DNA of 9,427 bases from an uncultured Rickettsiales bacterium (lineage in GTDB: Bacteria; Pseudomonadota; Alphaproteobacteria; Rickettsiales; UBA1997): positions 1 through 9,427 of the forward strand of contig CATOLK010000037.1 in NCBI GenBank assembly GCA_951801155.1. Direction: 5' to 3'. Every line of letters begins with the position of its first letter. Position 1 is the stretch's first letter. The notes beneath the pieces are model-generated. The model did no database searches. It saw only the letters and a list, made by a program, of their open reading frames with translations, and had not been told where the DNA came from. A program made the position numbers and the translations under genes. Shown here one piece after another: positions 1-4,958 of this stretch.

Positions 1-3
1 AAA

Positions 4-32
4 ATATTCAAATATTATTGATATTTGAATAT
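4..32 (-). terminator. AT-only hairpin downstream of the first kinase gene, possible terminator
   Basis: ATATTCAAATAT (4-15) and ATATTTGAATAT (21-32) are perfect reverse complements, giving a 12-bp stem with a 5-base loop. It lies 65 bases past the stop codon of the minus-strand kinase gene. Read on the minus strand the stem is followed by a short T run at the window edge, which is cut off, so the U-tract cannot be fully judged. There is little G+C in the stem, as expected for this genome. It could serve either strand. Confidence 0.4.
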
Positions 33-34
33 AG

Positions 35-52
35 TTTTATGCAGGAGGTCTA
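35..52 (-). repeat. Left copy of an 18-base dispersed inverted repeat
   Basis: The minus strand reads TAGACCTCCTGCATAAAA, identical over 18 bases to the plus strand at 8686-8703. Seven of the 18 bases are G or C in DNA where intergenic G+C is around 10 to 15%. It sits 45 bases after the kinase stop codon, between that gene and the hairpin at 4-32. It may be the terminal inverted repeat of an insertion sequence or MITE extending left out of the window (GACC... preceded by TA, a common target for some IS families), or another dispersed repeat. No transposase is visible. Confidence 0.7.
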
Positions 53-97
53 ATATTAAAAAACAGAAGTTTTATAACTTTCATATAAAAATTTATA

Positions 98-1396
98 TTA
101 AGATTTTAAAAAACTTTTTTCGAACTCGTCTTGTTTTTTAATATCGAATAAATTTATAGTTAAAGCTAATTCATTTAAAAATTCTTTTTTATCTTTCAAT
201 TCCTTTTTTTTATCAGAATAATAATAATTTTGTGCTAATTTTGTATTATCCAAACGAGTACGAATTAGATTAAATTCCAAAATTTCATTGAATTTCAATT
301 GTTTAAAACTACCTTCTTCAATTTCAAAAATATTATCACAATAAATTTCATTTATATATTTTTTTATATTATACTTTAATTTATTATTTACCTTATTATT
401 TTCCAACAAAAATTTAACCCTCTTTAAAGTATTTAACTCAATTTTTTCAATTTCTTCTTTATTAAATTTAAGACCATTTAGTATTCCTAACTCAAGTTTT
501 TCTCTATTTTTTAATTTAACATTCTCTATAACCATTCTTTTTTTGCGTTCTTTTTCTATATCTAAATAAATTTTTACCATTATATCTTTTATTTCTTTAA
601 TATTTGGCCTTAATTCAGGATCATAATTTATCATCCTTTCTAATAATCCAAAAAATTTTTCTCTTATTTTTGGTGTTTCATATGGTAGCGGTGCTATATT
701 TGGATTATATCTGAAATTACTAAAATTTGTTATTGCCATACTTTTTGTAAACATTATATATAATACAATACCTAATGAATATATATCTGCTGGAAACAAC
801 ATATTTCCTGGCACTCCATTTATATAGGTTGCCGCCATCAACTCCGGTGCAGCATAATTTAGTGTTCCTTGTGGTTTATAAAAACAGTTCGGTTCAATTT
901 TTTTAGCAAAACCAAAATCAATTAATTTTACTTTTTTATCTATTAAATTTACTAGAATATTTTCCAATTTTATATCGCAATGTACAATATTAGCTTTATG
1001 CAGAGATTCAACTCCCATAATAATTCTTAAAGCAATTATAAAAAATTCATAAGGACTTAAATTACTATTCTTATTATTACATATATCAATTAAATCAGAA
1101 TCCATATAATTAAAAATCTGAAAATAATATTTTTTATTTCTAATTTCATGCCCTAACAAAGGTTTTAATGTTTTGCTTGTTCCTTTTAGGATATTATTCA
1201 TTTTAGTAGAACTTTCTTTAACATTTTCAAAATCTTCTTCGGTCTTAATGGAATTTAAATAAATTTTTATAACTTTTTTTGATTTATTCCTATCTATAAA
1301 AGAGAACGCTATAACTTCACCACCTTGGCCCAAATATTCAATATATTTTGGATTACAACCAAGTGTTCTTGCTATTACTTCATTTAAATAACTCAT
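98..1396 (-). CDS. Hanks-type (eukaryotic-like) Ser/Thr protein kinase, non-RD, with basic helical C-terminal extension
   Basis: Predicted to transfer phosphate from ATP to Ser/Thr of unknown target proteins. From ATG at 1396 it is 432 residues. The kinase domain spans about residues 17-275: glycine loop LGQGGEV (22-28, third Gly missing), ATP-anchoring Lys44 in KVIKIY, catalytic loop HCDIKLEN (Asp141, Lys143, Asn146), DFG 160-162, APE 183-185, F-helix Asp204 in ADIYSLG and Arg263 in DPELRPN. All key catalytic residues are present, so an active enzyme is expected. HRD is HCD, which makes it a non-RD kinase not dependent on activation-loop phosphorylation in the usual way. Residues about 280-432 are charged and helical, resemble no domain I know, and contain no membrane segment or PASTA repeats, so it looks cytosolic or secreted. 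An in-frame GTG at 1405 would add three residues, but it forms part of the Shine-Dalgarno AAGGTG for the ATG, so ATG is preferred. It is monocistronic with its own promoter. Confidence 0.9.
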   Translation of the reverse strand: MSYLNEVIARTLGCNPKYIEYLGQGGEVIAFSFIDRNKSKKVIKIYLNSIKTEEDFENVKESSTKMNNILKGTSKTLKPLLGHEIRNKKYYFQIFNYMDSDLIDICNNKNSNLSPYEFFIIALRIIMGVESLHKANIVHCDIKLENILVNLIDKKVKLIDFGFAKKIEPNCFYKPQGTLNYAAPELMAATYINGVPGNMLFPADIYSLGIVLYIMFTKSMAITNFSNFRYNPNIAPLPYETPKIREKFFGLLERMINYDPELRPNIKEIKDIMVKIYLDIEKERKKRMVIENVKLKNREKLELGILNGLKFNKEEIEKIELNTLKRVKFLLENNKVNNKLKYNIKKYINEIYCDNIFEIEEGSFKQLKFNEILEFNLIRTRLDNTKLAQNYYYSDKKKELKDKKEFLNELALTINLFDIKKQDEFEKSFLKS

Positions 1397-1402
1397 ATTA
1401 GT

Positions 1403-1408
1403 CACCTT
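1403..1408 (-). promoter_or_regulatory. Ribosome binding site that fixes the kinase start at 1396
   Basis: The minus strand reads AAGGTG, then six bases, then ATG. It is the clearest Shine-Dalgarno in the window and overlaps the alternative GTG start codon at 1405-1403, which argues against that GTG being the true start. Confidence 0.65.
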
Positions 1409-1428
1409 TTCCTTAACTTCCTTCTATT

Positions 1429-1456
1429 ATTATATTAAAAAAATAAAATATGTCAA
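1429..1456 (-). promoter_or_regulatory. Sigma70-type promoter of the first kinase gene
   Basis: On the minus strand a perfect -35 TTGACA (1456-1451) is followed by a 16-base spacer and a perfect -10 TATAAT (1434-1429). Transcription would begin near 1422, leaving a leader of about 25 bases that includes the Shine-Dalgarno. Consensus hexamers this good suggest strong constitutive expression of the kinase, independent of fmt upstream. Confidence 0.75.
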
Positions 1457-1479
1457 GAAAATTCTTACACAAAAAATCT

Positions 1480-1530
1480 ATAAAATTTAAATTTAAAATA
1501 GATCATAAAGTTATCATCTTTAAATTTTAT
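1480..1530 (-). terminator. Likely intrinsic terminator of the fmt operon
   Basis: ATAAAATTTAAA (1480-1491) and TTTAAATTTTAT (1519-1530) are perfect reverse complements. The interior can pair further (AGATCATAA with TTATCATCT around an AG centre, one C-C mismatch). On the minus strand the structure starts 28 bases after the fmt stop and is followed by AGATTTTTT (1479-1471), a six-T run. It also sits just upstream of the kinase promoter and would insulate it. Confidence 0.55.
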
Positions 1531-1558
1531 TTAGTTATATCATTTTAATTAGAAATTT

Positions 1559-2494
1559 TTAACGAATATCATCCATAATATTTATTTTATATCCATTTAA
1601 AAAATCTTTGATATTCATAATCTTTCTTCCTTCCCTTTGAACAGTAACCAACTTCAGAATACCATCAACGCACTGTATAGAAAAATTTTTATCAACCACT
1701 GTTCCTAATTTTTTAATATCATTTGAATTATTATTCAAAATATAATCACTTTTCAAAATTTTAATTTTATTTCCATTATGTTCAATAGTAACCGTTACAG
1801 AATCACATAGAGCCATAATTTTTTTATGTATTTTTATAACGCCATCTTTTTTCCAATCAATAATTGCATCAGAGTTTATAATTTTTTCTGTAAAAGTTGC
1901 TTTACTATCATCTTGTTTATAAGCTATAGAAAAATCACCATTTTCAAAATTATTTACAACTTCCAGCAACATTTTAGCTCCCAAATTAGATAAAGTATTT
2001 TTTAAATCAACTATAGTTGTTTCTTTTTTTATAGGAATTTTTTCAATTTTTATAACATCCCCAGCATCTAAAGCTTCTACAATTTTCATTATACAGATAC
2101 CAGTTTCATCATCATTAGACATTAGACATCTTTCCATAGGAGCGCAACCTCTATATTTCGGTAATAGGGAAGGGTGTATGTTTATACAACCATATTTTGG
2201 AATATCTAATAATTTTTTTGGTAAAATTAGTCCATATGCAACAACAACAATTAAATCTGGCTTTAAATTTCTTACATCTTCAATATTTTTTTCTATTTTA
2301 AATGTTTTCGGTGTAAAAACTTGAATATTATTTTTTTCTGCCATTTCATGTACAGGGGTTTTTTGTAACTTATAACCTCTATTACTTTGTTTTGGTTGTT
2401 TTGTAAAAACTGCTAAAATTTCATGCTCAGAATTTATTAAATTTTCTAAACTTGGAATTGCAAAATCTGGTGTTCCCATAAAAATTATTTTCAT
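1559..2494 (-). CDS. fmt: Methionyl-tRNA formyltransferase
   Basis: Transfers the formyl group of 10-formyl-tetrahydrofolate to Met-tRNA(fMet), making the bacterial initiator tRNA in the cytoplasm. The 311 residues match the usual family length of about 310-315. The N-terminal Rossmann-type formyltransferase domain (about 1-200) begins MKIIFMGTPDFAIPSL and carries the signature GCINIHPSLLPKYRG (102-116) with catalytic Asn105 and His107, and the third catalytic residue Asp143 in EALDAGD. The C-terminal tRNA-binding OB-like domain ends with the usual QREGRKIM...FLNGY block. The common GAAP after the signature is GCAP here (116-119). ATG start at 2494. The upstream exported-protein gene ends 11 bases before it, so the two are probably co-transcribed. 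The usual partner def is not adjacent. G+C is visibly higher than in neighbouring genes, as expected of a conserved core gene. Confidence 0.97.
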   Translation of the reverse strand: MKIIFMGTPDFAIPSLENLINSEHEILAVFTKQPKQSNRGYKLQKTPVHEMAEKNNIQVFTPKTFKIEKNIEDVRNLKPDLIVVVAYGLILPKKLLDIPKYGCINIHPSLLPKYRGCAPMERCLMSNDDETGICIMKIVEALDAGDVIKIEKIPIKKETTIVDLKNTLSNLGAKMLLEVVNNFENGDFSIAYKQDDSKATFTEKIINSDAIIDWKKDGVIKIHKKIMALCDSVTVTIEHNGNKIKILKSDYILNNNSNDIKKLGTVVDKNFSIQCVDGILKLVTVQREGRKIMNIKDFLNGYKINIMDDIR

Positions 2495-2505
2495 TATACA
2501 CTCTC

Positions 2506-3702
2506 TTATTCATTATTAATTTCTTTTATATTTGTTTTATCATTTTCTGTTTTTTCTGTATTTTCTGTATTTTCAGTTTTATCTACAGTATTATCATTTT
2601 CATTTTGATCTTTTTCTACTTCTTCTTTTTTTTCTATTATTTTTTCTGCAGCTTTTTTATTTTCTACATTTTTATTTTGTTCGTTTTGTTTTTCTTTTTT
2701 ATTATTTTTGTTTTTAGCACCTAAAAGTAAATTTTCGCATTCATTACTAATAGCTAGCTTAAATAAATTATTTTCTAATTCTTTATCTATTAAACATTTT
2801 TGTTCTTCAAATTTTCTTAAATTTATTAATTGTATATTTGACAATCTAGGTCCAGACATTAATTTATTTAGTTCTGCTATTCTTTTTTCTTTTTGTCTCT
2901 GTTTTTCTCTATCTATATTATACAAATCTACTTTTTCATTCTTTAACTCCATATATTCATTATTATAAAGAGCCATGTAATCTGGATATTTTTCTATAGA
3001 CTGTTGTTTACATTTAAATTTATTTTCTGCTTGTTTTTTATTTAATTTTTCTAAAACAGTCTTTCTACATTCTTCTATTTGCAATTTGAAATTAATGCAA
3101 CTTGTAAATTCCTTTGAGCCAACATTAAAAACTATACATTCTGGATATTTTTCAAGATTTTCTTTAATATTAGTTTTTTCTTCTTCAGCTCTTAAACTTT
3201 GCCTTGTTTCTATTATATTCTTTATTTCTCTTTTTGTATTTACATCATAAAGAGAATAATCATAATTTAGAAATTTTAATAAATTATAATAATATCTATC
3301 CTTTCCTCTTAATTCTATATCTCTGTCTTGTTTTCCTGTATAATACTCCAATTTTTCATTAAATTCACTTTCTATTCTTGTTAATATATTATTAATTACT
3401 TTTCTTATCCGCTTTAATTCAGTAGTATAAAATTTGTTTTTATTTCCCTTATAATAAGATTCTTCAATTCTTTTATTTATTAAGATTTTTCTACAATCCC
3501 AATATAATCTTATACTAAATTCTGTTTCTAAATTATGTCCTTTAGCTAAACACAATTCATTATCCAAAGTTTCCATTTCCCTAACTTCATCTTCCGATAA
3601 TTGATAAGCAAAAACACTATTTTTAAACGTCAAAAATAGTAATAAAATTAATGCTAGAAACAATCTTTTATATTCTTCCACCTTAATTAATTTAAAATAC
3701 AA
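2506..3702 (-). CDS. Exported Lys/Glu-rich, cysteine-containing hypothetical protein
   Basis: I do not recognise a family. The longest reading has 398 residues from a TTG start. It begins with a Sec-type signal peptide: basic EYKRL, hydrophobic run FLALILLLFLTF (about 15-26), then SVFA with probable cleavage before YQLS, so the product should be periplasmic or secreted. The mature part is highly charged and helical, with scattered Cys residues (for example in CLAKG, WDCRK, YPECIVF, TSCINF, EECRK, KFKCK, KCLID, NECEN) that could form disulfides outside the cytoplasm. Residues about 330-398 are a Lys/Glu/Asn low-complexity tail encoded partly by a 9-base tandem repeat. The start is uncertain: the strongest Shine-Dalgarno-like sequence, AAGGTGG (3684-3678), lies inside the reading frame and would serve TTG at 3663, leaving a shorter n-region with the hydrophobic core intact; GTG at 3681 is another option. 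It is probably the first gene of an operon with fmt. Confidence 0.6.
   Translation of the reverse strand: MYFKLIKVEEYKRLFLALILLLFLTFKNSVFAYQLSEDEVREMETLDNELCLAKGHNLETEFSIRLYWDCRKILINKRIEESYYKGNKNKFYTTELKRIRKVINNILTRIESEFNEKLEYYTGKQDRDIELRGKDRYYYNLLKFLNYDYSLYDVNTKREIKNIIETRQSLRAEEEKTNIKENLEKYPECIVFNVGSKEFTSCINFKLQIEECRKTVLEKLNKKQAENKFKCKQQSIEKYPDYMALYNNEYMELKNEKVDLYNIDREKQRQKEKRIAELNKLMSGPRLSNIQLINLRKFEEQKCLIDKELENNLFKLAISNECENLLLGAKNKNNKKEKQNEQNKNVENKKAAEKIIEKKEEVEKDQNENDNTVDKTENTENTEKTENDKTNIKEINNE
2542..2577 (-). repeat. Four 9-base tandem repeats encoding a Thr-Glu-Asn tract
   Basis: Plus-strand units ATTTTCTGT, TTTTTCTGT, ATTTTCTGT and ATTTTCAGT follow one another exactly. On the coding (minus) strand they give a repeated Thr-Glu-Asn/Lys pattern near the C-terminus of the exported protein. 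Because the unit is a multiple of three, slippage would change tail length without a frameshift. Confidence 0.8.
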
Positions 3703-3703
3703 T

Positions 3704-3730
3704 TTGTTTATACTAGTAATATTTTATTAT
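3704..3730 (+). promoter_or_regulatory. Weak candidate promoter for the connector/adaptor genes in the divergent gap
   Basis: The 53-base gap between divergent genes contains TTGTTT (3704-3709) and TATTAT (3725-3730) 15 bases apart on the plus strand, ahead of the ATG at 3756. On the minus strand TATAAA (3712-3707) could be a -10 for the exported-protein/fmt operon, without a convincing -35. AT-rich DNA produces such matches readily. Confidence 0.25.
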
Positions 3731-3755
3731 TTTATTAATAAATATCAAGCAAAAA

Positions 3756-4286
3756 ATGTCTACAATTAAAATAATTAAAGAAAGTGATATTTTACCAATG
3801 GATTTAGCGGAAATTAAACAATTTTTGAAAATTGATTTTGATGATGAAAACGAAGATAATATAATAAAAAGGTCTTTCAAATCCGCTATAAAACAATGTG
3901 AGCTTTCAATAGGTCGAACCATTATAGAAAAATTATATCAATATTCTTTTTATAATAGAATAGAAAATTATATAAAATTAATTTATGGACCAGTTAAGAA
4001 TATTGAAAATATAAAAATAATTAAAAAAAATAATATGGAAAAAATTATAGATAATAAAGATTATTTTTTTGATAATATAAGTGATAAGATTTTTTTTAAT
4101 AATATTCCAACTGATTATTATAGGCTTGATGTAATTTATACTGCAGGAACAGAACAAATAACGGAAGATTTAAAACAAGCGATTTTATTTCATACTACTA
4201 AAATATATGAAGATAAGACTGGATATTCACCGATACCAAGAGCATCTTATAATATTTATAAAAGGTACAAGACACAAAGATTATAA
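3756..4286 (+). CDS. Phage/GTA head-tail connector protein (gp6-like)
   Basis: A structural protein that forms the ring joining the portal of a capsid to the tail, in phages and in the RcGTA-type gene transfer agent. The 176 residues match the family size. Recognisable blocks are the N-terminal DLAEIKQFLKIDFDDENED...IIKRSF (16-41), the helix QCELSIGRTI (47-56), YGPVKNIENI (77-86), the β segment RLDVIYTAG (123-131), EDLKQAILFHTTKIYED (137-153) and the terminal YKRYKTQRL. These match the usual pattern of a helical bundle, a β domain and a closing helix ending in R-L. The adaptor gene follows after 14 bases, the order seen in HK97-type phages and GTAs. No terminase, portal, capsid or tail gene is nearby, so this looks like a scattered GTA or prophage fragment that is nonetheless intact. 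No Shine-Dalgarno precedes the ATG. Confidence 0.85.
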   Translation: MSTIKIIKESDILPMDLAEIKQFLKIDFDDENEDNIIKRSFKSAIKQCELSIGRTIIEKLYQYSFYNRIENYIKLIYGPVKNIENIKIIKKNNMEKIIDNKDYFFDNISDKIFFNNIPTDYYRLDVIYTAGTEQITEDLKQAILFHTTKIYEDKTGYSPIPRASYNIYKRYKTQRL

Positions 4287-4300
4287 TAATAGGTATTAAT

Positions 4301-4618
4301 ATGAAAAGATATAGAACTAATGATTTAAATAAAAAACTAGAACTACAAAAAGTAATAAAAATCGAAGATGGAGCAGGGGGGTTTAATGTATCTTGGGAAA
4401 AAGTTAAGGACGTTTGGGGGAAAGTAGAATTATTATCAAATATAACTAATAAAAATTTTGATATATTGGAATTAAAAGCAACCCACTTAATAGTTGTTAG
4501 AAGATTAAATAACATAAATATTAATATGAGATTTATTTATAATGATGTTATATATGTAATAAAATATATAAATAATTTAGATAATTATTTTACAGAGATT
4601 ATCTGTGAAGAAGGGTAG
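4301..4618 (+). CDS. Phage/GTA head-tail adaptor (head closure) protein
   Basis: A small β-rich protein that binds below the connector and closes the head before tail attachment. It is 105 residues, standard for the phage head-tail joining family. Diagnostic blocks are LNKKLELQKV (9-18), DGAGGFNVSW (23-32), VWGKVE (38-43), ATHLIVVRR (60-68) with the conserved Thr-His, MRFIYNDVIYVIK (76-88) and the terminal EIICEE. AGGT at 4291-4294 gives a fair Shine-Dalgarno six bases before ATG. It is co-transcribed with the connector gene. The reading frame is complete, with no frameshift or stop, which suggests selection rather than decay in an otherwise compact genome. In RcGTA the next gene would be an HK97 gp10-like protein; here a 340-base gap and an unrelated kinase follow. 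Confidence 0.87.
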   Translation: MKRYRTNDLNKKLELQKVIKIEDGAGGFNVSWEKVKDVWGKVELLSNITNKNFDILELKATHLIVVRRLNNININMRFIYNDVIYVIKYINNLDNYFTEIICEEG

Positions 4619-4635
4619 AATAATTAAAATATCAT

Positions 4636-4654
4636 TATTACTTTTAAAGTAATA
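4636..4654. promoter_or_regulatory. Palindrome copy 1 (operator-like)
   Basis: TATTACTTTTAAAGTAATA is a perfect odd palindrome with a central T. It begins 18 bases after the adaptor stop. As RNA it could fold into a tight hairpin and act as a terminator, but no T run follows, and repeats of the same sequence downstream argue for a protein-binding site. Confidence 0.5.
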
Positions 4655-4737
4655 CTTAAAAAATTAATTTTATTTAAATTCTTTATTTTAAAATATAATT
4701 GCAATTTTATTTGAAGTAAAACATTAAATAATTTTAT

Positions 4738-4752
4738 TTACTTTTAAAGTAA
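4738..4752. promoter_or_regulatory. Palindrome copy 2 (operator-like)
   Basis: TTACTTTTAAAGTAA is a perfect palindrome; the next pair outward is broken (T/T) relative to copy 1. Its core starts 100 bases after that of copy 1. Confidence 0.5.
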
Positions 4753-4775
4753 TTTATTAAAAATAGAATAATTGT

Positions 4776-4797
4776 AAAGTATTACTTTAAAAGTAAT
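4776..4797. promoter_or_regulatory. Palindrome copy 3 with an overlapping extra half-site
   Basis: ATTACTTTAAAAGTAAT (4781-4797) is the exact reverse complement of the 17-base centre of copy 1. It is directly preceded by an extra AAAGTA (4776-4781), which forms a second overlapping palindrome, AAAGTA-T-TACTTT (4776-4788). Overlapping half-sites like these suggest cooperative or alternative binding of a dimeric regulator. Confidence 0.5.
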
Positions 4798-4845
4798 TTT
4801 ATATTTTTAATATATATAGTTAATTTTAAAAGATTTTAACATTTT

Positions 4846-4874
4846 TTGACTTTAAAAGTAAAATATTATATATC
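4846..4874 (+). promoter_or_regulatory. Palindrome copy 4 overlapping a candidate promoter of the giant kinase gene
   Basis: ACTTTAAAAGT (4849-4859) is the palindromic core. The -35-like TTGACT (4846-4851) overlaps its left half, and TATATC (4869-4874) lies 17 bases on as a possible -10. A protein bound here would cover the -35, so repression is the simplest reading. Transcription from it would leave a leader of about 80 bases. Confidence 0.4.
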
Positions 4875-4928
4875 GACGCATAAAAAATTATGAAAATTTT
4901 CTTGATTTTTTATTTAAATATGATAGCA

Positions 4929-4934
4929 TATAAT
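4929..4934 (+). promoter_or_regulatory. Consensus -10 box close to the giant kinase start
   Basis: TATAAT sits 24 bases before the ATG at 4959. The best -35-like element upstream, TTGATT (4902-4907), is 21 bases away, too far for a standard promoter. It may be an alternative proximal promoter or a chance match in AT-rich DNA. Confidence 0.3.
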
Positions 4935-4958
4935 ATATTTTAAAAAAATAAAGCTAAT

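Larger units (their letters stand above)
4619..4958. other. 340-base intergenic region with palindrome cluster
   Basis: It holds no credible gene on either strand. Its content is four palindromes sharing the core ACTTT-W-AAAGT (entered separately), and two possible promoters ahead of the ATG at 4959. It separates the adaptor gene from the giant kinase gene. The stretch is almost pure A+T otherwise. Confidence 0.7.

Noticed and set aside
2532..2968. Two plus-strand open frames (2532-2717 and 2708-2968) rich in Phe and Leu
   Set aside because: They are antisense to the Lys/Glu-rich exported protein; Phe/Leu-rich translation is what reverse-complemented Lys/Glu codons produce. No start signals.
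3713..3922. Minus-strand open frame over the start of the connector gene
   Set aside because: Antisense to a recognised family member, with no family resemblance of its own.
4198..4515. Minus-strand open frame across the connector/adaptor junction
   Set aside because: Overlaps two recognised genes on the other strand; composition is that of antisense AT-rich DNA.
4878..4890. GCATAAAAAATTA shared with 8696-8708
   Set aside because: A 13-base match, but ten bases are A/T with a poly-A core, and the diagnostic GACCTCCT part of the 18-base repeat is absent, so it is probably chance.
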